Part shown: positions 16,013 to 28,125 of the stretch, one piece after another
How positions within the stretch are numbered: position 1 is the first letter of the stretch
How the letters are laid out: every line of letters begins with the position of its first letter
Source: Afifella marina DSM 2698
GTDB lineage: Bacteria; Pseudomonadota; Alphaproteobacteria; Rhizobiales; Afifellaceae
DNA length: 64,000 bases
NCBI RefSeq assembly: GCF_900102695.1
Contig: NZ_FMVW01000005.1
Location: 1 to 64,000 of the forward strand
Reading direction: 5' to 3'
Notes under the pieces: generated by a model
The model's database searches: none
The model's input: the letters and a program-made list of their open reading frames with translations, nothing else
What the model was told of the DNA's origin: nothing
Program-made: the position numbers and the translations under genes

Positions 16013-17206
16013 ATGAACATCCACGAATACCAGGCTAAGGCCGTCCTCAAGGAATACGGGGCACCGGTCGCTGCCGGCGTCATGATCACGTCTGTCGACG
16101 AGGCGGAAGCGGCGGCCAAGAAGCTGCCGGGTCCGCTTTATGTCGTCAAAAGCCAGATCCATGCAGGCGGCCGTGGCAAGGGCCGCTTCAAGGAGCTCGG
16201 CGAGGATGCCAAAGGCGGCGTGAGGCTCGCCAAAAGCGTTGAGGACGTTGTCGCCAACGCTAAGGAAATGCTCGGCCACACCCTCGTCACCAAACAGACG
16301 GGGCCGGCGGGCAAGGTGGTCAACCGGCTCTACATCGAAGACGGCGCCGATATCGCCCGCGAGCTCTATCTCTCGCTTCTCGTCGACCGCAGCACCGGGC
16401 GTGTCGCCTTCGTGGCCTCGACCGAAGGCGGCATGGACATCGAAACCGTCGCCGAAGAGACGCCGGACAAGATCCTGACGCTGCCGATCGATCCGCTCTC
16501 CGGCGTCAGCGATGCCGATGCGGCGAAGCTCGCCGAGGCGCTCGAGCTTGAGGCTCCGGCGAAAGACGAATTCGGGCAGCTTGCCCGAATTCTCTACAAG
16601 GCCTTCTCCGACGAGGATATGAGCCTTCTGGAAATCAATCCGCTCATCGTCATGAAGGACGGGCATCTTCGCGTTCTCGACGCCAAGGTCTCCTTCGACG
16701 GCAATGCGCTCTTCCGGCATCCGGAGATCGTGGAGCTGCGCGACAAGACCGAAGAGGATGCCAAAGAGATCGAAGCTTCCGAGCACGATCTCGCCTATGT
16801 GGCACTCACCGGCGATATCGGTTGCATGGTGAACGGTGCGGGCCTCGCCATGGCCACGATGGACATCATCAAGCTCTACGGCGCGGAGCCGGCGAACTTC
16901 CTCGATGTCGGTGGCGGCGCCTCGAAGGAAAAGGTGACGGCCGCCTTCAAGATCATCACTGCCGATCCGAATGTGAAGGGCATCCTGATCAACATTTTCG
17001 GCGGCATCATGCGCTGCGACGTGATCGCGGAAGGTGTCATCGCTGCGGTCAAGGAAGTGGGTCTTACGGTTCCGCTCGTGGTTCGCCTCGAGGGCACCAA
17101 TGTGGCGCTCGGCAAGAAGATCATCGAGGAAAGCGGTCTCAACGTCATCGCCGCCGATGATCTCGACGACGCGGCCAAGAAGATCGTTCAAGCCGTCAAA
17201 GGCTGA
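16013..17206 (+). CDS. sucC: succinyl-CoA synthetase beta subunit
   Basis: A 397-residue ATP-grasp subunit, which with SucD converts succinyl-CoA to succinate with ATP (or GTP) formation. It shows the N-terminal [19 protein letters not shown], the grasp loop [12 protein letters not shown], and the C-terminal phosphohistidine-handling region [19 protein letters not shown] followed by FLDVGGGAS and [10 protein letters not shown]. The length is standard. It is followed after only 3 bp by a small membrane-peptide gene rather than directly by sucD. Confidence 0.98.
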   Translation: MNIHEYQAKAVLKEYGAPVAAGVMITSVDEAEAAAKKLPGPLYVVKSQIHAGGRGKGRFKELGEDAKGGVRLAKSVEDVVANAKEMLGHTLVTKQTGPAGKVVNRLYIEDGADIARELYLSLLVDRSTGRVAFVASTEGGMDIETVAEETPDKILTLPIDPLSGVSDADAAKLAEALELEAPAKDEFGQLARILYKAFSDEDMSLLEINPLIVMKDGHLRVLDAKVSFDGNALFRHPEIVELRDKTEEDAKEIEASEHDLAYVALTGDIGCMVNGAGLAMATMDIIKLYGAEPANFLDVGGGASKEKVTAAFKIITADPNVKGILINIFGGIMRCDVIAEGVIAAVKEVGLTVPLVVRLEGTNVALGKKIIEESGLNVIAADDLDDAAKKIVQAVKG

Positions 17207-17209
17207 CCA

Positions 17210-17419
17210 ATGGCTGAATTCATTGCTGTCTGGCTTCCTCTGGTCATCATCTTTCTCGTCTTCGGCGGCTTGATGGTGATCGTGTCGAAAAAGCAGATGC
17301 GCAGCTATTCGAAGCATGTGGCAGAGGTGAAAGCGATCAACGACGAGATCGTTGCCGTCAACCGAGAGGTGATCGCCGAGCTTCGCGAGATCAAACAGAT
17401 TCTGAAGGACAAGAACTGA
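17210..17419 (+). CDS. small membrane peptide with coiled-coil tail, between sucC and sucD
   Basis: A 69-residue peptide of unknown function. Residues 3-25 form one hydrophobic membrane segment ([20 protein letters not shown]), then KKQMR gives a positive cytoplasmic flank. Residues ~35-69 are a charged heptad-like helix rich in Glu, Lys, Ile and Val, consistent with a coiled coil. It begins 3 bp after the sucC stop, and its own stop overlaps the sucD start by TGATG, so it is translationally embedded in the operon. This makes it a genuine gene rather than chance. It could anchor or regulate the succinyl-CoA synthetase or the 2-oxoglutarate dehydrogenase complex at the membrane, but that is inference. 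Confidence 0.75.
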   Translation: MAEFIAVWLPLVIIFLVFGGLMVIVSKKQMRSYSKHVAEVKAINDEIVAVNREVIAELREIKQILKDKN

Positions 17420-18327
17420 TGTCCATTCTCGTCGACAAGAATACCAAGGTCATCGTCCAGGGGCTGACGGGCAAGACCGGCACGTTCCATACCGAGCAGG
17501 CGCTCGCTTATTACGGCACCAAGATGGTTGCCGGCGTGCATCCGAAAAAGGGTGGACAGACCTGGGAGAACGGCGTCGAAGGCGCCGCCGAACTGCCGAT
17601 TTTCGCCTCCGTCGCGGAAGCCAAGGAAAAGACCGGCGCGACGGCCTCGGTCATCTATGTGCCGCCAGTCGGCGCCGGCGCTGCCATCGAAGAGGCGATC
17701 GACGCGGAAGTCCCCTTCATCGTCTGCATCACCGAAGGCATTCCAGTGATGGACATGGTCAGGGTGAAGGCGAAGCTCGACAAGTCGAAGTCCCGGCTTC
17801 TCGGCCCCAATTGTCCGGGCGTTTTGACGCCGGAAGAGTGCAAGATCGGCATCATGCCAGGCTCGATCTTCAAGAAGGGCTCGGTCGGTGTCGTGTCTCG
17901 TTCCGGCACGCTCACCTATGAAGCTGTCTTCCAGACGACGAATGCCGGGCTCGGCCAGACGACTGCCGTCGGCATCGGCGGCGATCCGGTGAAGGGCACG
18001 GAATTCATCGACATCCTGGAAATGTTCCTCGCCGACGACGCGACGGAATCGATCATCATGATCGGTGAGATCGGCGGTTCGGCAGAAGAAGACGCCGCGC
18101 AGTTTCTCGCCGACGAGAAGAAGAAGGGCCGGTGGAAGCCGACCGTCGGCTTCATCGCCGGGCGCACGGCACCTCCGGGGCGCACGATGGGTCATGCAGG
18201 CGCCGTCATCTCCGGCGGCAAGGGTGGTGCCGAGGACAAGATCGCCGCCATGGAAAAGGCGGGGATCGTGGTTTCTCCTTCGCCTGCCAAGCTTGGCGAC
18301 ACCCTGGTGGAGGTTCTCAAGGGCTGA
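17419..18327 (+). CDS. sucD: succinyl-CoA synthetase alpha subunit
   Basis: A 302-residue CoA-ligase alpha subunit, partner of SucC. It carries the CoA-binding N-terminal part ([20 protein letters not shown]) and the active-site loop [13 protein letters not shown], whose His is the phosphorylated residue. A conserved [11 protein letters not shown] lies between. The length is normal. Its ATG overlaps the stop of the small membrane peptide. A palindromic terminator candidate follows at 18394. Confidence 0.98.
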   Translation: MSILVDKNTKVIVQGLTGKTGTFHTEQALAYYGTKMVAGVHPKKGGQTWENGVEGAAELPIFASVAEAKEKTGATASVIYVPPVGAGAAIEEAIDAEVPFIVCITEGIPVMDMVRVKAKLDKSKSRLLGPNCPGVLTPEECKIGIMPGSIFKKGSVGVVSRSGTLTYEAVFQTTNAGLGQTTAVGIGGDPVKGTEFIDILEMFLADDATESIIMIGEIGGSAEEDAAQFLADEKKKGRWKPTVGFIAGRTAPPGRTMGHAGAVISGGKGGAEDKIAAMEKAGIVVSPSPAKLGDTLVEVLKG

Positions 18328-18393
18328 AGCCTTTTGCGCCGCGCCGCGAGCCGTGCGCGGGCGGCGCCCCATCCCCTCTAGGCGAAGAAGTGG

Positions 18394-18414
18394 AGCGGAA
18401 ATTTCCGCTTTTTG
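18394..18414 (+). terminator. terminator hairpin after sucD
   Basis: AGCGGA-AATT-TCCGCT (18394-18409) followed by TTTTTGG. It would separate the mdh-sucCD transcript from sucA, though read-through is likely because the genes are in one block. Confidence 0.6.
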
Positions 18415-18553
18415 GATCGTTTCGCAGTTGGCGAAAGCGGCCGATTACACTAACTGCGCGTTTGCAAAAGGCGTATAGATTGCGCCAGGTCGTCGCAGGG
18501 GCAGGCGTCGGCGCAAACCGGGAAAGGCGTAGGATAAGTTCCTGCGGAAGGCT

Positions 18554-21526
<2,973 letters not shown>

Positions 21527-21588
21527 GCCGGGCGCTCAATTGTAGCTTCTGACAGGCGCCGCAACGGCGCGACGAAACGGGACGATCA

Positions 21589-23145
21589 ATGACAACGGAC
21601 ATCAAGGTTCCGACGCTTGGCGAATCGGTCACGGAAGCCACCGTCGGCCAGTGGTTCAAGAAGGAAGGCGAGGCGGTGTCTCGGGACGAGCCGCTCGTCG
21701 AACTTGAAACCGACAAGGTCACGGTGGAAGTGCCGGCACCTTCCGAAGGCACGCTGGAATCGATCGTCGTCAAGGCAGGCGAGACCGTCGAAGTCGGCAC
21801 GCTTCTCGGCTCCATCGCCGCGGGCGACGGCAAGGCGAAACCGGCAGAAAAGCCGGCTGCCGCAGCGTCCAACGGCAGCGGCAAGGCTGAAAAGTCCGCC
21901 GCGGCGCCGGCTGCCGAGCCGGCCTCAGAGGATGGAAGCGGGGAAGGCGAGCTCATCGACATCGTCGTTCCCTCCGCCGGTGAATCCGTGACAGAGGCCG
22001 ATGTCGGCGAATGGTTGAAGCAGGAGGGCGAGGAAGTCGCCCTGGACGAGGCCGTCGTCGAACTCGAGACCGACAAGGCGGCGCAGGAAATCCCGGCGCA
22101 GGCCGCCGGTGTCTTGGCTGAAATCATCAAGAAGCAGGGCGAGACGGTGACCGTCGGCCAGGTTCTCGGTCGCATCCGTGTCGGCGCCAAGGGGGCGAAG
22201 ACGGCGGAGGCATCGGCGCCCAAGGCGGAGAACACGGAAACGGCGCCCGCTGCCGGCGAGCGCAAGCCCGCGCCGTCTGCAGCTAAAATGATGGAAGAAA
22301 AGGGCCTCGCCGCAGCCGATATGGATGGGTCCGGCAAGAAGGGCCAGGTTCTCAAGGGCGATGTGCTGAAGGCGCTCGAACAGGGCTCCGAGCAGCCGCA
22401 GGCGAAGCCCTCGGCACCCCGTGCTCCGTCGCCGGAAGCCGACGAGACGCGCGAAGAACGGGTGAAGATGACCCGCCTCCGCCAGACCATCGCGCGGCGG
22501 CTGAAAGAGGCACAGAACACCGCGGCGATGCTCACCACGTTCAATGACGTGGACATGGGCGCCGTCATGGATCTCCGGAAAACCTACCGCGACCTCTTCG
22601 AGAAGAAGCATGGCGTCCGGCTCGGCTTCATGGGCTTCTTCGTGAAGGCGGCGGTGGCCGCGCTCAAGGAGATCCCGGCCGTCAATGCTGAGATCGATGG
22701 CACCGATCTCGTCTACAAGAACTATTACCACATCGGCGTGGCCGTCGGGACCGACAAGGGCCTCGTCGTGCCGGTCGTGCGTGATGCGCAGGACATGTCG
22801 GTGGCCGAAATCGAGAAGGAGATCGGCTCTCTCGGAAAGAAGGCGCGCGACGGATCCCTGACCCTTCAGGACATGCAGGGCGGCACCTTCACCATCTCCA
22901 ATGGTGGCGTCTACGGCTCCTTGATGTCGACGCCGATCCTCAACGCGCCGCAATCGGGCATTCTCGGCATGCACCGCATCGAGGAACGGCCGGTCGTGCG
23001 GAACGGTCAGGTCGTGGTTCGCCCGATGATGTATCTGGCGCTTTCCTACGATCACCGCGTCGTCGATGGTCAGGAAGCGGTGACGTTCCTCGTCCGCATC
23101 AAGGAGGCGATCGAAGATCCGCAGCGTCTCGTGCTCGATCTCTAA
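21589..23145 (+). CDS. sucB: 2-oxoglutarate dehydrogenase E2 (dihydrolipoyl succinyltransferase) with two lipoyl domains
   Basis: A 518-residue E2o, core of the complex, transferring succinyl groups to CoA. Two lipoyl domains are present: residues ~1-76 with the lipoyl lysine in [11 protein letters not shown] (Lys43) and residues ~121-196 with [11 protein letters not shown] (Lys163), 120 residues apart and joined by an Ala/Lys-rich linker. The E3-binding domain is at ~228-264 ([11 protein letters not shown] and GQVLKGDV), and the catalytic domain ends with [12 protein letters not shown] (His489, Asp493). Classical SucB has one lipoyl domain and about 400 residues, so this is a longer form. 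Both domains have the SucB-type GESVTEA signature, suggesting duplication within the gene rather than swapping from pyruvate dehydrogenase. Confidence 0.96.
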   Translation: MTTDIKVPTLGESVTEATVGQWFKKEGEAVSRDEPLVELETDKVTVEVPAPSEGTLESIVVKAGETVEVGTLLGSIAAGDGKAKPAEKPAAAASNGSGKAEKSAAAPAAEPASEDGSGEGELIDIVVPSAGESVTEADVGEWLKQEGEEVALDEAVVELETDKAAQEIPAQAAGVLAEIIKKQGETVTVGQVLGRIRVGAKGAKTAEASAPKAENTETAPAAGERKPAPSAAKMMEEKGLAAADMDGSGKKGQVLKGDVLKALEQGSEQPQAKPSAPRAPSPEADETREERVKMTRLRQTIARRLKEAQNTAAMLTTFNDVDMGAVMDLRKTYRDLFEKKHGVRLGFMGFFVKAAVAALKEIPAVNAEIDGTDLVYKNYYHIGVAVGTDKGLVVPVVRDAQDMSVAEIEKEIGSLGKKARDGSLTLQDMQGGTFTISNGGVYGSLMSTPILNAPQSGILGMHRIEERPVVRNGQVVVRPMMYLALSYDHRVVDGQEAVTFLVRIKEAIEDPQRLVLDL

Positions 23146-23166
23146 GGCATCACCAGGGGGGCTTGA

Positions 23167-23580
23167 ATGGAAGCGGCAGCGGCCGGGCTATCCATGGAGA
23201 TGACGCTTCTTGGCTGGAGCGTCATCCTCCTTATCGTCCATATCATCGTCCAGTCCGGTGCGGCGACGCGGGAGACTGGCCTCGCTTACAACGCGAGCCC
23301 GCGCGACGAGGGCAACAAGGCCTGGGGCGTCATGGCCGGGCGTTCGTCGCGGGCGCTCAAGAATTTTCTCGAGACGTATCCGGCCTTCGTGGCGATGGCG
23401 CTGGCACTTGCCGCGACCGACAAGACCGGTGGCCTTGGAGAAATCGGCGCGCATGTCTGGTTCTGGGCGCGTATCGTCTATCTGCCGCTCTATCTTTTCG
23501 GTATTCCTTATATCCGCAGCATCGTTTGGATGATTTCCGTCGGCGGCATTTTGCTGATGCTTTGGGCGCTGTTCTTCTAG
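23167..23580 (+). CDS. MAPEG-family membrane protein
   Basis: A 137-residue protein with about four membrane segments and the MAPEG plan. The family-typical motif is an N-rich loop after the first helix (AYNASPRDEGNKAWGVMAG) and an RALKNFLETYPAF segment in helix two. Prokaryotic MAPEG proteins are mostly uncharacterised, with some glutathione-linked activity. It lies 22 bp after sucB and appears to travel with the lpd-distal end of the operon. Start at ATG 23167; an ATG at residue 11 is a possible alternative. Confidence 0.85.
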   Translation: MEAAAAGLSMEMTLLGWSVILLIVHIIVQSGAATRETGLAYNASPRDEGNKAWGVMAGRSSRALKNFLETYPAFVAMALALAATDKTGGLGEIGAHVWFWARIVYLPLYLFGIPYIRSIVWMISVGGILLMLWALFF

Positions 23581-23621
23581 AATCGGCGCTGTAGGGTCAG
23601 GGCCGCGACGAAGGGGGGCCC

Positions 23622-24236
23622 ATGGGCGTCGAATTCTTCGTCACCTCGCTTTTGATCATTCTCATTCCCGGCACCGGCGTCATCTATACGCTGGCGGCCG
23701 GGTTGTCCGGCGGGCAACGGCGCGCAATCATCGCCGCCTTCGGATGTACGCTCGGCATCGTGCCGCATCTGACGGCCTCGATCCTCGGCCTTGCCGCACT
23801 CTTGCATGCGAGCGCCACGCTTTTCGCCTTCATAAAGTATCTCGGCGTCGCTTATCTTCTCTATCTCGCTTGGCAGACGCTCAAATCGGCAGGACCGCTG
23901 GCGCTCTCGAGCCGAGAGGAGACGCCGAAGCGTGCGCTATCGATCGTGCGCAACGGTATTCTTCTCAATGTTCTGAACCCGAAGCTGTCGATCTTCTTCG
24001 TCGCCTTCCTGCCGCAGTTCATCACGCCGGGGGAAGCTTCGCCGACGGGTGAACTCCTCGTCCTGTCCCTTTTGTTCATGGCAATGACGTTCGTCGTTTT
24101 CGTCCTCTATGGCGTGTTTGCGGCTGCCATGCGCGCAAAGGTCTTGCAAAACGCCCGGCTTATGCGCTGGCTGCAGCGGACCGTGGCCATCGCGTTCGCC
24201 GGTTTCGGCCTGCGTCTCGCTTTCACCAGTCGTTGA
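23622..24236 (+). CDS. LysE-family amino acid exporter
   Basis: A 204-residue LysE/RhtB-type translocator with about six membrane helices. It shows the family start FVTSLLIILIPGTGVIYTLAAGLSGG (second half quoted in part), a G-rich second helix, the LGVAYLLYLAWQTLKS segment, and the NPKLSIFFVAFLPQFI motif of the middle. It would export small metabolites or amino acids, but the substrate is not readable. It is the third gene between sucB and lpd counting sucB, and is probably co-transcribed. Confidence 0.9.
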   Translation: MGVEFFVTSLLIILIPGTGVIYTLAAGLSGGQRRAIIAAFGCTLGIVPHLTASILGLAALLHASATLFAFIKYLGVAYLLYLAWQTLKSAGPLALSSREETPKRALSIVRNGILLNVLNPKLSIFFVAFLPQFITPGEASPTGELLVLSLLFMAMTFVVFVLYGVFAAAMRAKVLQNARLMRWLQRTVAIAFAGFGLRLAFTSR

Positions 24237-24300
24237 TGCGGCGGGGCCGCCACCTACCTTAGTGACCTATCCTTCGAGAATTCTGGAGTAATCAGCCGAC

Positions 24301-25704
24301 ATGCCTGACACTTACGATCTCATCGTCATCGGCAGCGGACCGGGCGGCTACGTCTGCGCCATCCGCGCCGCCCAGCTCGGGCTCAAGACGGCAGTCGTGG
24401 AAAAGCGCCCGACGTTTGGCGGCACCTGTCTCAATGTCGGTTGCATTCCTTCCAAGGCGCTTTTGCACACCTCCGAGATGTTCGAGCAGGCGGCGCATGG
24501 CTTCGCTGATTTCGGCATCAAGGTGAAGCCCGAGCTCGATCTCGAAGCGATGCTGGCGCACAAGGACAAGACGGTGAAGGCGAACGTCGACGGCGTCGCC
24601 TACCTCTTCAAGAAGAACAAGATCGACACCTTCGAGGGTGTCGGGCGCATCGTCCAGGCAGGCGAGGTCGAGGTGAGGCCCGAGAAGGGGGAGGCGACGC
24701 GCCTTTCCACCAAGGCGATCGTCATCGCGACCGGTTCCGAATCGGCACCCCTGCCGGGAGTGGAGGTCGACGAAAAGAAGATCGTGTCCTCAACCGGCGC
24801 GCTGAAGCTCGGTAAGGTGCCGGAGAAGCTCGTCGTCGTCGGTGCTGGTATCATCGGCCTCGAACTCGGTTCCGTGTGGCGGCGGCTCGGGGCGAAGGTC
24901 ACGGTCGTGGAATTCCTCGATCGCATCCTGCCCGGCATGGACGGGGAGGTGGCCAAACAGGCCCAGCGCCTCTTCAAGAAGCAAGGCATCGACTTCCGTC
25001 TCGGCACCAAGGTGACGGGTGTCGAAACCGAAAAGAAGGGCCTGCGTGTCTCCGTCGAGCCGGTCAAGGGCGGGGATGCGGAGAAGCTCGATGCCGATAT
25101 CGTGCTCGTGGCAATCGGCCGGCGTCCCTATACGGCGGGGCTCGGGCTCGAAGAGGCGGGGGTTGCGCTCGACGAGCGCGGCCGCGTTGCCACCGCCAAG
25201 GATTACAAGACGAATGTCGAGGGCATCTACGCGATCGGCGACGCGATCGCCGGACCGATGCTCGCCCATAAGGCTGAGGATGAAGGCACGGCCGTTGCCG
25301 AAATTCTTGCCGGCCAGAAGGGCCACGTCAATTACGAGGTGATTCCGAGCGTTGTCTATACGGAGCCGGAAATCGCCGTCGTCGGACGCTCGGAAGAGGA
25401 CCTGAAAGAGGCCGGTATCGCCTATCGCAGTGGCAAATTCCCCTTCAGCGCCAATGGGCGCGCCCGCGCGATGAATGCCACCGACGGCTTCGTCAAAGTG
25501 CTGGCCGACGAAAAGACCGATCAGGTGCTTGGCGTGCATATCGTGGGACGGGGTGCCGGAGAGATGATCCACGAGGCGGCCGTCCTCATGGAATTCTCAG
25601 GTGCTGCGGAAGATCTGGCGCGCACCTGCCATGCGCATCCGACGATGTCGGAGGCCGTCCGCGAGGCGGCGATGGCCGCCTGGTTCAAACCCATCCATAT
25701 CTGA
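24301..25704 (+). CDS. lpd: dihydrolipoyl dehydrogenase (E3)
   Basis: A 467-residue FAD/NAD flavoprotein that reoxidises the lipoyl groups of SucB, reducing NAD. The FAD motif is VIGSGPGGYVCAIRAAQLG and the redox disulfide is in GGTCLNVGCIPSKALL. The NAD-binding motif is VVGAGIIGLELGSVW and the C-terminal catalytic segment has CHAHPTMSE with His and Glu. The length is standard. This copy closes the 2-oxoglutarate dehydrogenase cluster. CTGGAG lies upstream as ribosome binding site. Confidence 0.97.
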   Translation: MPDTYDLIVIGSGPGGYVCAIRAAQLGLKTAVVEKRPTFGGTCLNVGCIPSKALLHTSEMFEQAAHGFADFGIKVKPELDLEAMLAHKDKTVKANVDGVAYLFKKNKIDTFEGVGRIVQAGEVEVRPEKGEATRLSTKAIVIATGSESAPLPGVEVDEKKIVSSTGALKLGKVPEKLVVVGAGIIGLELGSVWRRLGAKVTVVEFLDRILPGMDGEVAKQAQRLFKKQGIDFRLGTKVTGVETEKKGLRVSVEPVKGGDAEKLDADIVLVAIGRRPYTAGLGLEEAGVALDERGRVATAKDYKTNVEGIYAIGDAIAGPMLAHKAEDEGTAVAEILAGQKGHVNYEVIPSVVYTEPEIAVVGRSEEDLKEAGIAYRSGKFPFSANGRARAMNATDGFVKVLADEKTDQVLGVHIVGRGAGEMIHEAAVLMEFSGAAEDLARTCHAHPTMSEAVREAAMAAWFKPIHI

Positions 25705-25782
25705 CGTCTCATCAAAGCCCGGGGGTCCGGCCCGCGGGCCCGGCCACCGGCCGGGTCTGACCGTGCCATAAAAACGTGGGGC

Positions 25783-25815
25783 AAAAAAAACGCCGGCCTG
25801 TGGCCGGCGTAAATT
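25783..25815 (-). terminator. rho-independent terminator for the small secreted protein gene
   Basis: CGCCGGCC (25791-25798), TGT loop, GGCCGGCG (25802-25809). On the minus strand the hairpin is followed by eight T (the A-run at 25783-25790), so it terminates leftward transcription; the right side has only TAAATTT for the rightward lpd transcript. Confidence 0.85.
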
Positions 25816-25870
25816 TGATCCGGTTGCTTTTGGCAACCTGGACTGGAGTATCTGGAAAACGTGCAGGGTC

Positions 25871-26116
25871 CTATTTGGTTCCGCTCACGCACGACTGATC
25901 GCCCTGCGCGCAGTTATTTTTTGCTGCCGTGTGGCTTTCGGTGCTGGTGACGGCCGTCGGCAGGGTCGCTGGCGTCGCCATCGCCACCTTTTCCTCAGCG
26001 GCCGGCGCTTTGGAGGCCATCACCTGCTGGCGGTGAAAGCTGCAATCGGCGCTGGCGGCAGATGCCAGCAGGAGGAAGGCGGCGGTCGCGCTGACACATG
26101 TCAAAACCTTACGCAT
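25871..26116 (-). CDS. small secreted protein of unknown function
   Basis: An 81-residue protein with a clear signal peptide (RKVLTCVSATAAFLLLASAA, cleavage after SASA) and a mature chain of about 60 residues. The mature part has three cysteines (ADCSFHRQ, NNCAQGD, QSCVSGTK) and an Ala/Thr/Glu-rich low-complexity middle. Start at ATG 26116 is chosen because AAGGAGAG lies just upstream; the frame to 26167 lacks this. Its own strong terminator follows. No homologous family is recognised. Confidence 0.65.
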   Translation of the reverse strand: MRKVLTCVSATAAFLLLASAASADCSFHRQQVMASKAPAAEEKVAMATPATLPTAVTSTESHTAAKNNCAQGDQSCVSGTK

Positions 26117-26264
26117 GAATCTCTCCTTGTTTCCTCTTGTCTCTCCACGGACAAAGCCTGTGCTCATGTCCGAAAAGTAAGCTAGGGCGGAAAGAAGGCT
26201 GCGCTAAGATCGATTCTGCCTCAATATTCGCCATCTCGAAAACGTGATGACTTGAGAAAAACGG

Positions 26265-27251
26265 TCACGAATGCCGGTGATTGGCGGCGCGTGGATGCGC
26301 CTTTGCATAAATATCGAGGAGCCTCGCCGCATCGACATTGGTATAGACCTGCGTCGTCGACAGGCTCGCATGACCCAAAAGCTCCTGGATCGTCCTGAGA
26401 TCCCCGCCGTCGCCAAGAAGGTGCGTGGCGAAGGAATGGCGCAGCGCATGTGGTGTGACGGTCGGCTCCAGACCCAGGGCAGAGCGGAGCCGCTCCACCA
26501 GTTTCTGGATGATGCGGGCCGACAGAGCGCCGCCCTTGGCGCCGCGGAACAGAGGCTCGCTCGGGGCCAGAAGATAGGGACAGAGACGAATATAGGCTTC
26601 GATCGCCTCGCTGACCTTTGGCAGAACCGGGACGATCCGCGTCTTGCCGCCCTTGCCGGTGACACGAAGCGTGTCGCGGCCCCCGACCGGCGCATCGGCG
26701 CGCGCAATGCCGAGCGCTTCGGAGATGCGCAAGCCGCTGCCGTAAAGCAGGAGAAGGACGGCGCGGTCGCGTGCGGCCAGCCATGGCTCCTCGGTCAATG
26801 TGTCAGCCGCATCCGTCAGCGTCAGCGTATCGGTGACCGACAGGGCCTTTGGGAGGCTATTCTTCTGCTTCGGGCTGCGCACGGCCTCGAAAGCCGAGGT
26901 GGTCGGGATGTCGTGCCGGGCGCAGAAGCGGGCAAGCGAGCGGCACGCGGCGAGCTGGCGGGCGAGGCTGCGCGAACCTGCTCCGGACGCGCGGCGGGCG
27001 GCGAGGAAAGCGCGAATATCGGCGGGCGTGAGGGCGGCGATGTCAGCGATTCCCGGAGGCGCGCCGAGATGTTTCGTCAAAAATTGCGCCAGCTGCGAAA
27101 GATCGCGCTCATAGGCTTCGAGGGTCTTCGGCGACAATCGCCTCTCGTCGCGGAGATAGCTCAGCCAACGCTGCAAAAGTGCGGCGAGGTCGGGCGCAAG
27201 CGTGACGAGAAAGGTCTCTTCGGTGGCCATGGCGCGAGTATCACGCGCCAT
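26265..27251 (-). CDS. xerC: site-specific tyrosine recombinase XerC
   Basis: A 328-residue tyrosine recombinase that with XerD resolves chromosome dimers at dif. The N-terminal core-binding SAM-like domain (residues ~20-105) precedes the catalytic part with Arg in LYGSGLRISEALG, HALRHSFATHLL (His-x-x-Arg) and LGHASLSTTQVYTNVD with the nucleophile Tyr. XerC rather than XerD is chosen from the general style and length, with moderate certainty. Neither candidate start (ATG 27251, or ATG 27230) has a clear ribosome binding site. It stands alone, close to the leftward transaldolase. Confidence 0.88.
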   Translation of the reverse strand: MARDTRAMATEETFLVTLAPDLAALLQRWLSYLRDERRLSPKTLEAYERDLSQLAQFLTKHLGAPPGIADIAALTPADIRAFLAARRASGAGSRSLARQLAACRSLARFCARHDIPTTSAFEAVRSPKQKNSLPKALSVTDTLTLTDAADTLTEEPWLAARDRAVLLLLYGSGLRISEALGIARADAPVGGRDTLRVTGKGGKTRIVPVLPKVSEAIEAYIRLCPYLLAPSEPLFRGAKGGALSARIIQKLVERLRSALGLEPTVTPHALRHSFATHLLGDGGDLRTIQELLGHASLSTTQVYTNVDAARLLDIYAKAHPRAANHRHS

Positions 27252-27308
27252 GGTTAAACAAATGCATAGGGGCGTAAAATCTTGGTTCTGCACCCTTTTT
27301 CATTTGAG

Positions 27309-27965
27309 TCAGAGGATTGACTGACCCGCTTTCTTCCAATCCGCCAGGAAGGCCTCGAGACCCTTGTCCGTGAGCGGGTGCTTGATGAGGGAGCGCAGCA
27401 CCTGCGGCGGCACCGTCACCACATCGGCACCGATCATTGCCGCCTGCTTCACATGGTTGGGCGTGCGCACGGAGGCCGCCAGGATCTCCGTCTCGAAGTT
27501 CGGATAATTGTCGTAGATGATGCGGATCTCTTCGATCAGCTCCATGCCATCGAGATTGATGTCATCGAGCCGACCGATGAAGGGCGAGATGAACGCCGCG
27601 CCGGCCTTGGCCGCGAGCAGGGCCTGGTTGGCGGAAAAGCACAAAGTCACGTTCACCATCCGGCCCTCGTTCGCGAAGGTGCGGCAGGCCTTGAGGCCGT
27701 CCAATGTCAGCGGCACCTTGATCGCGACGTTGTCGGCGATCTCGGCGAGCTTGCGGCCCTCTTTCAACATCGTGTCGTAATCGGTCGCCGCCACTTCGGC
27801 CGAAACCGGTCCCGATACGACATCGCAGATCTCTGCGATGACGTCGGTGATCGGTCGCCCCGCCTTCATGATCAGCGAGGGGTTGGTGGTGACGCCGTCG
27901 AGGAGCCCGGCTTCTGCAAGCTCGCGGATCTCGGCGGTGTCGGCGGTGTCCACGAAGAATTTCAT
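27309..27965 (-). CDS. tal: transaldolase-like fructose-6-phosphate aldolase (TalC/FSA type)
   Basis: A 218-residue TIM-barrel enzyme of the small transaldolase/FSA group. It starts [20 protein letters not shown] and has [12 protein letters not shown]; the Schiff-base lysine is in NVAIKVPLT. At about 218 residues it fits the short, stand-alone transaldolase subgroup, but transaldolase and fructose-6-phosphate aldolase activity cannot be separated by eye. It would link pentose phosphate and fructose 6-phosphate metabolism, complementing the Entner-Doudoroff genes further right. Confidence 0.9.
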   Translation of the reverse strand: MKFFVDTADTAEIRELAEAGLLDGVTTNPSLIMKAGRPITDVIAEICDVVSGPVSAEVAATDYDTMLKEGRKLAEIADNVAIKVPLTLDGLKACRTFANEGRMVNVTLCFSANQALLAAKAGAAFISPFIGRLDDINLDGMELIEEIRIIYDNYPNFETEILAASVRTPNHVKQAAMIGADVVTVPPQVLRSLIKHPLTDKGLEAFLADWKKAGQSIL

Positions 27966-28125
27966 AGCGTTTGCCTCATCGCTGCGCTTGTCGTCGCGCG
28001 TGATAATCGTCTGCCCTCTCTAGAGCTTTCATCCCCGCCTTTGAAGGCACGACGTGCATGCACGCCTTGCAAAGGCGCCGTGCAGCCCTTCTCTCAATCC
28101 TTGGCGGGCGGTCGTGGCAAAGCCC

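Noticed and set aside
26265-27251. A phage or integron integrase
   Set aside because: Size, catalytic pattern and lack of att sites or cargo fit housekeeping XerC.
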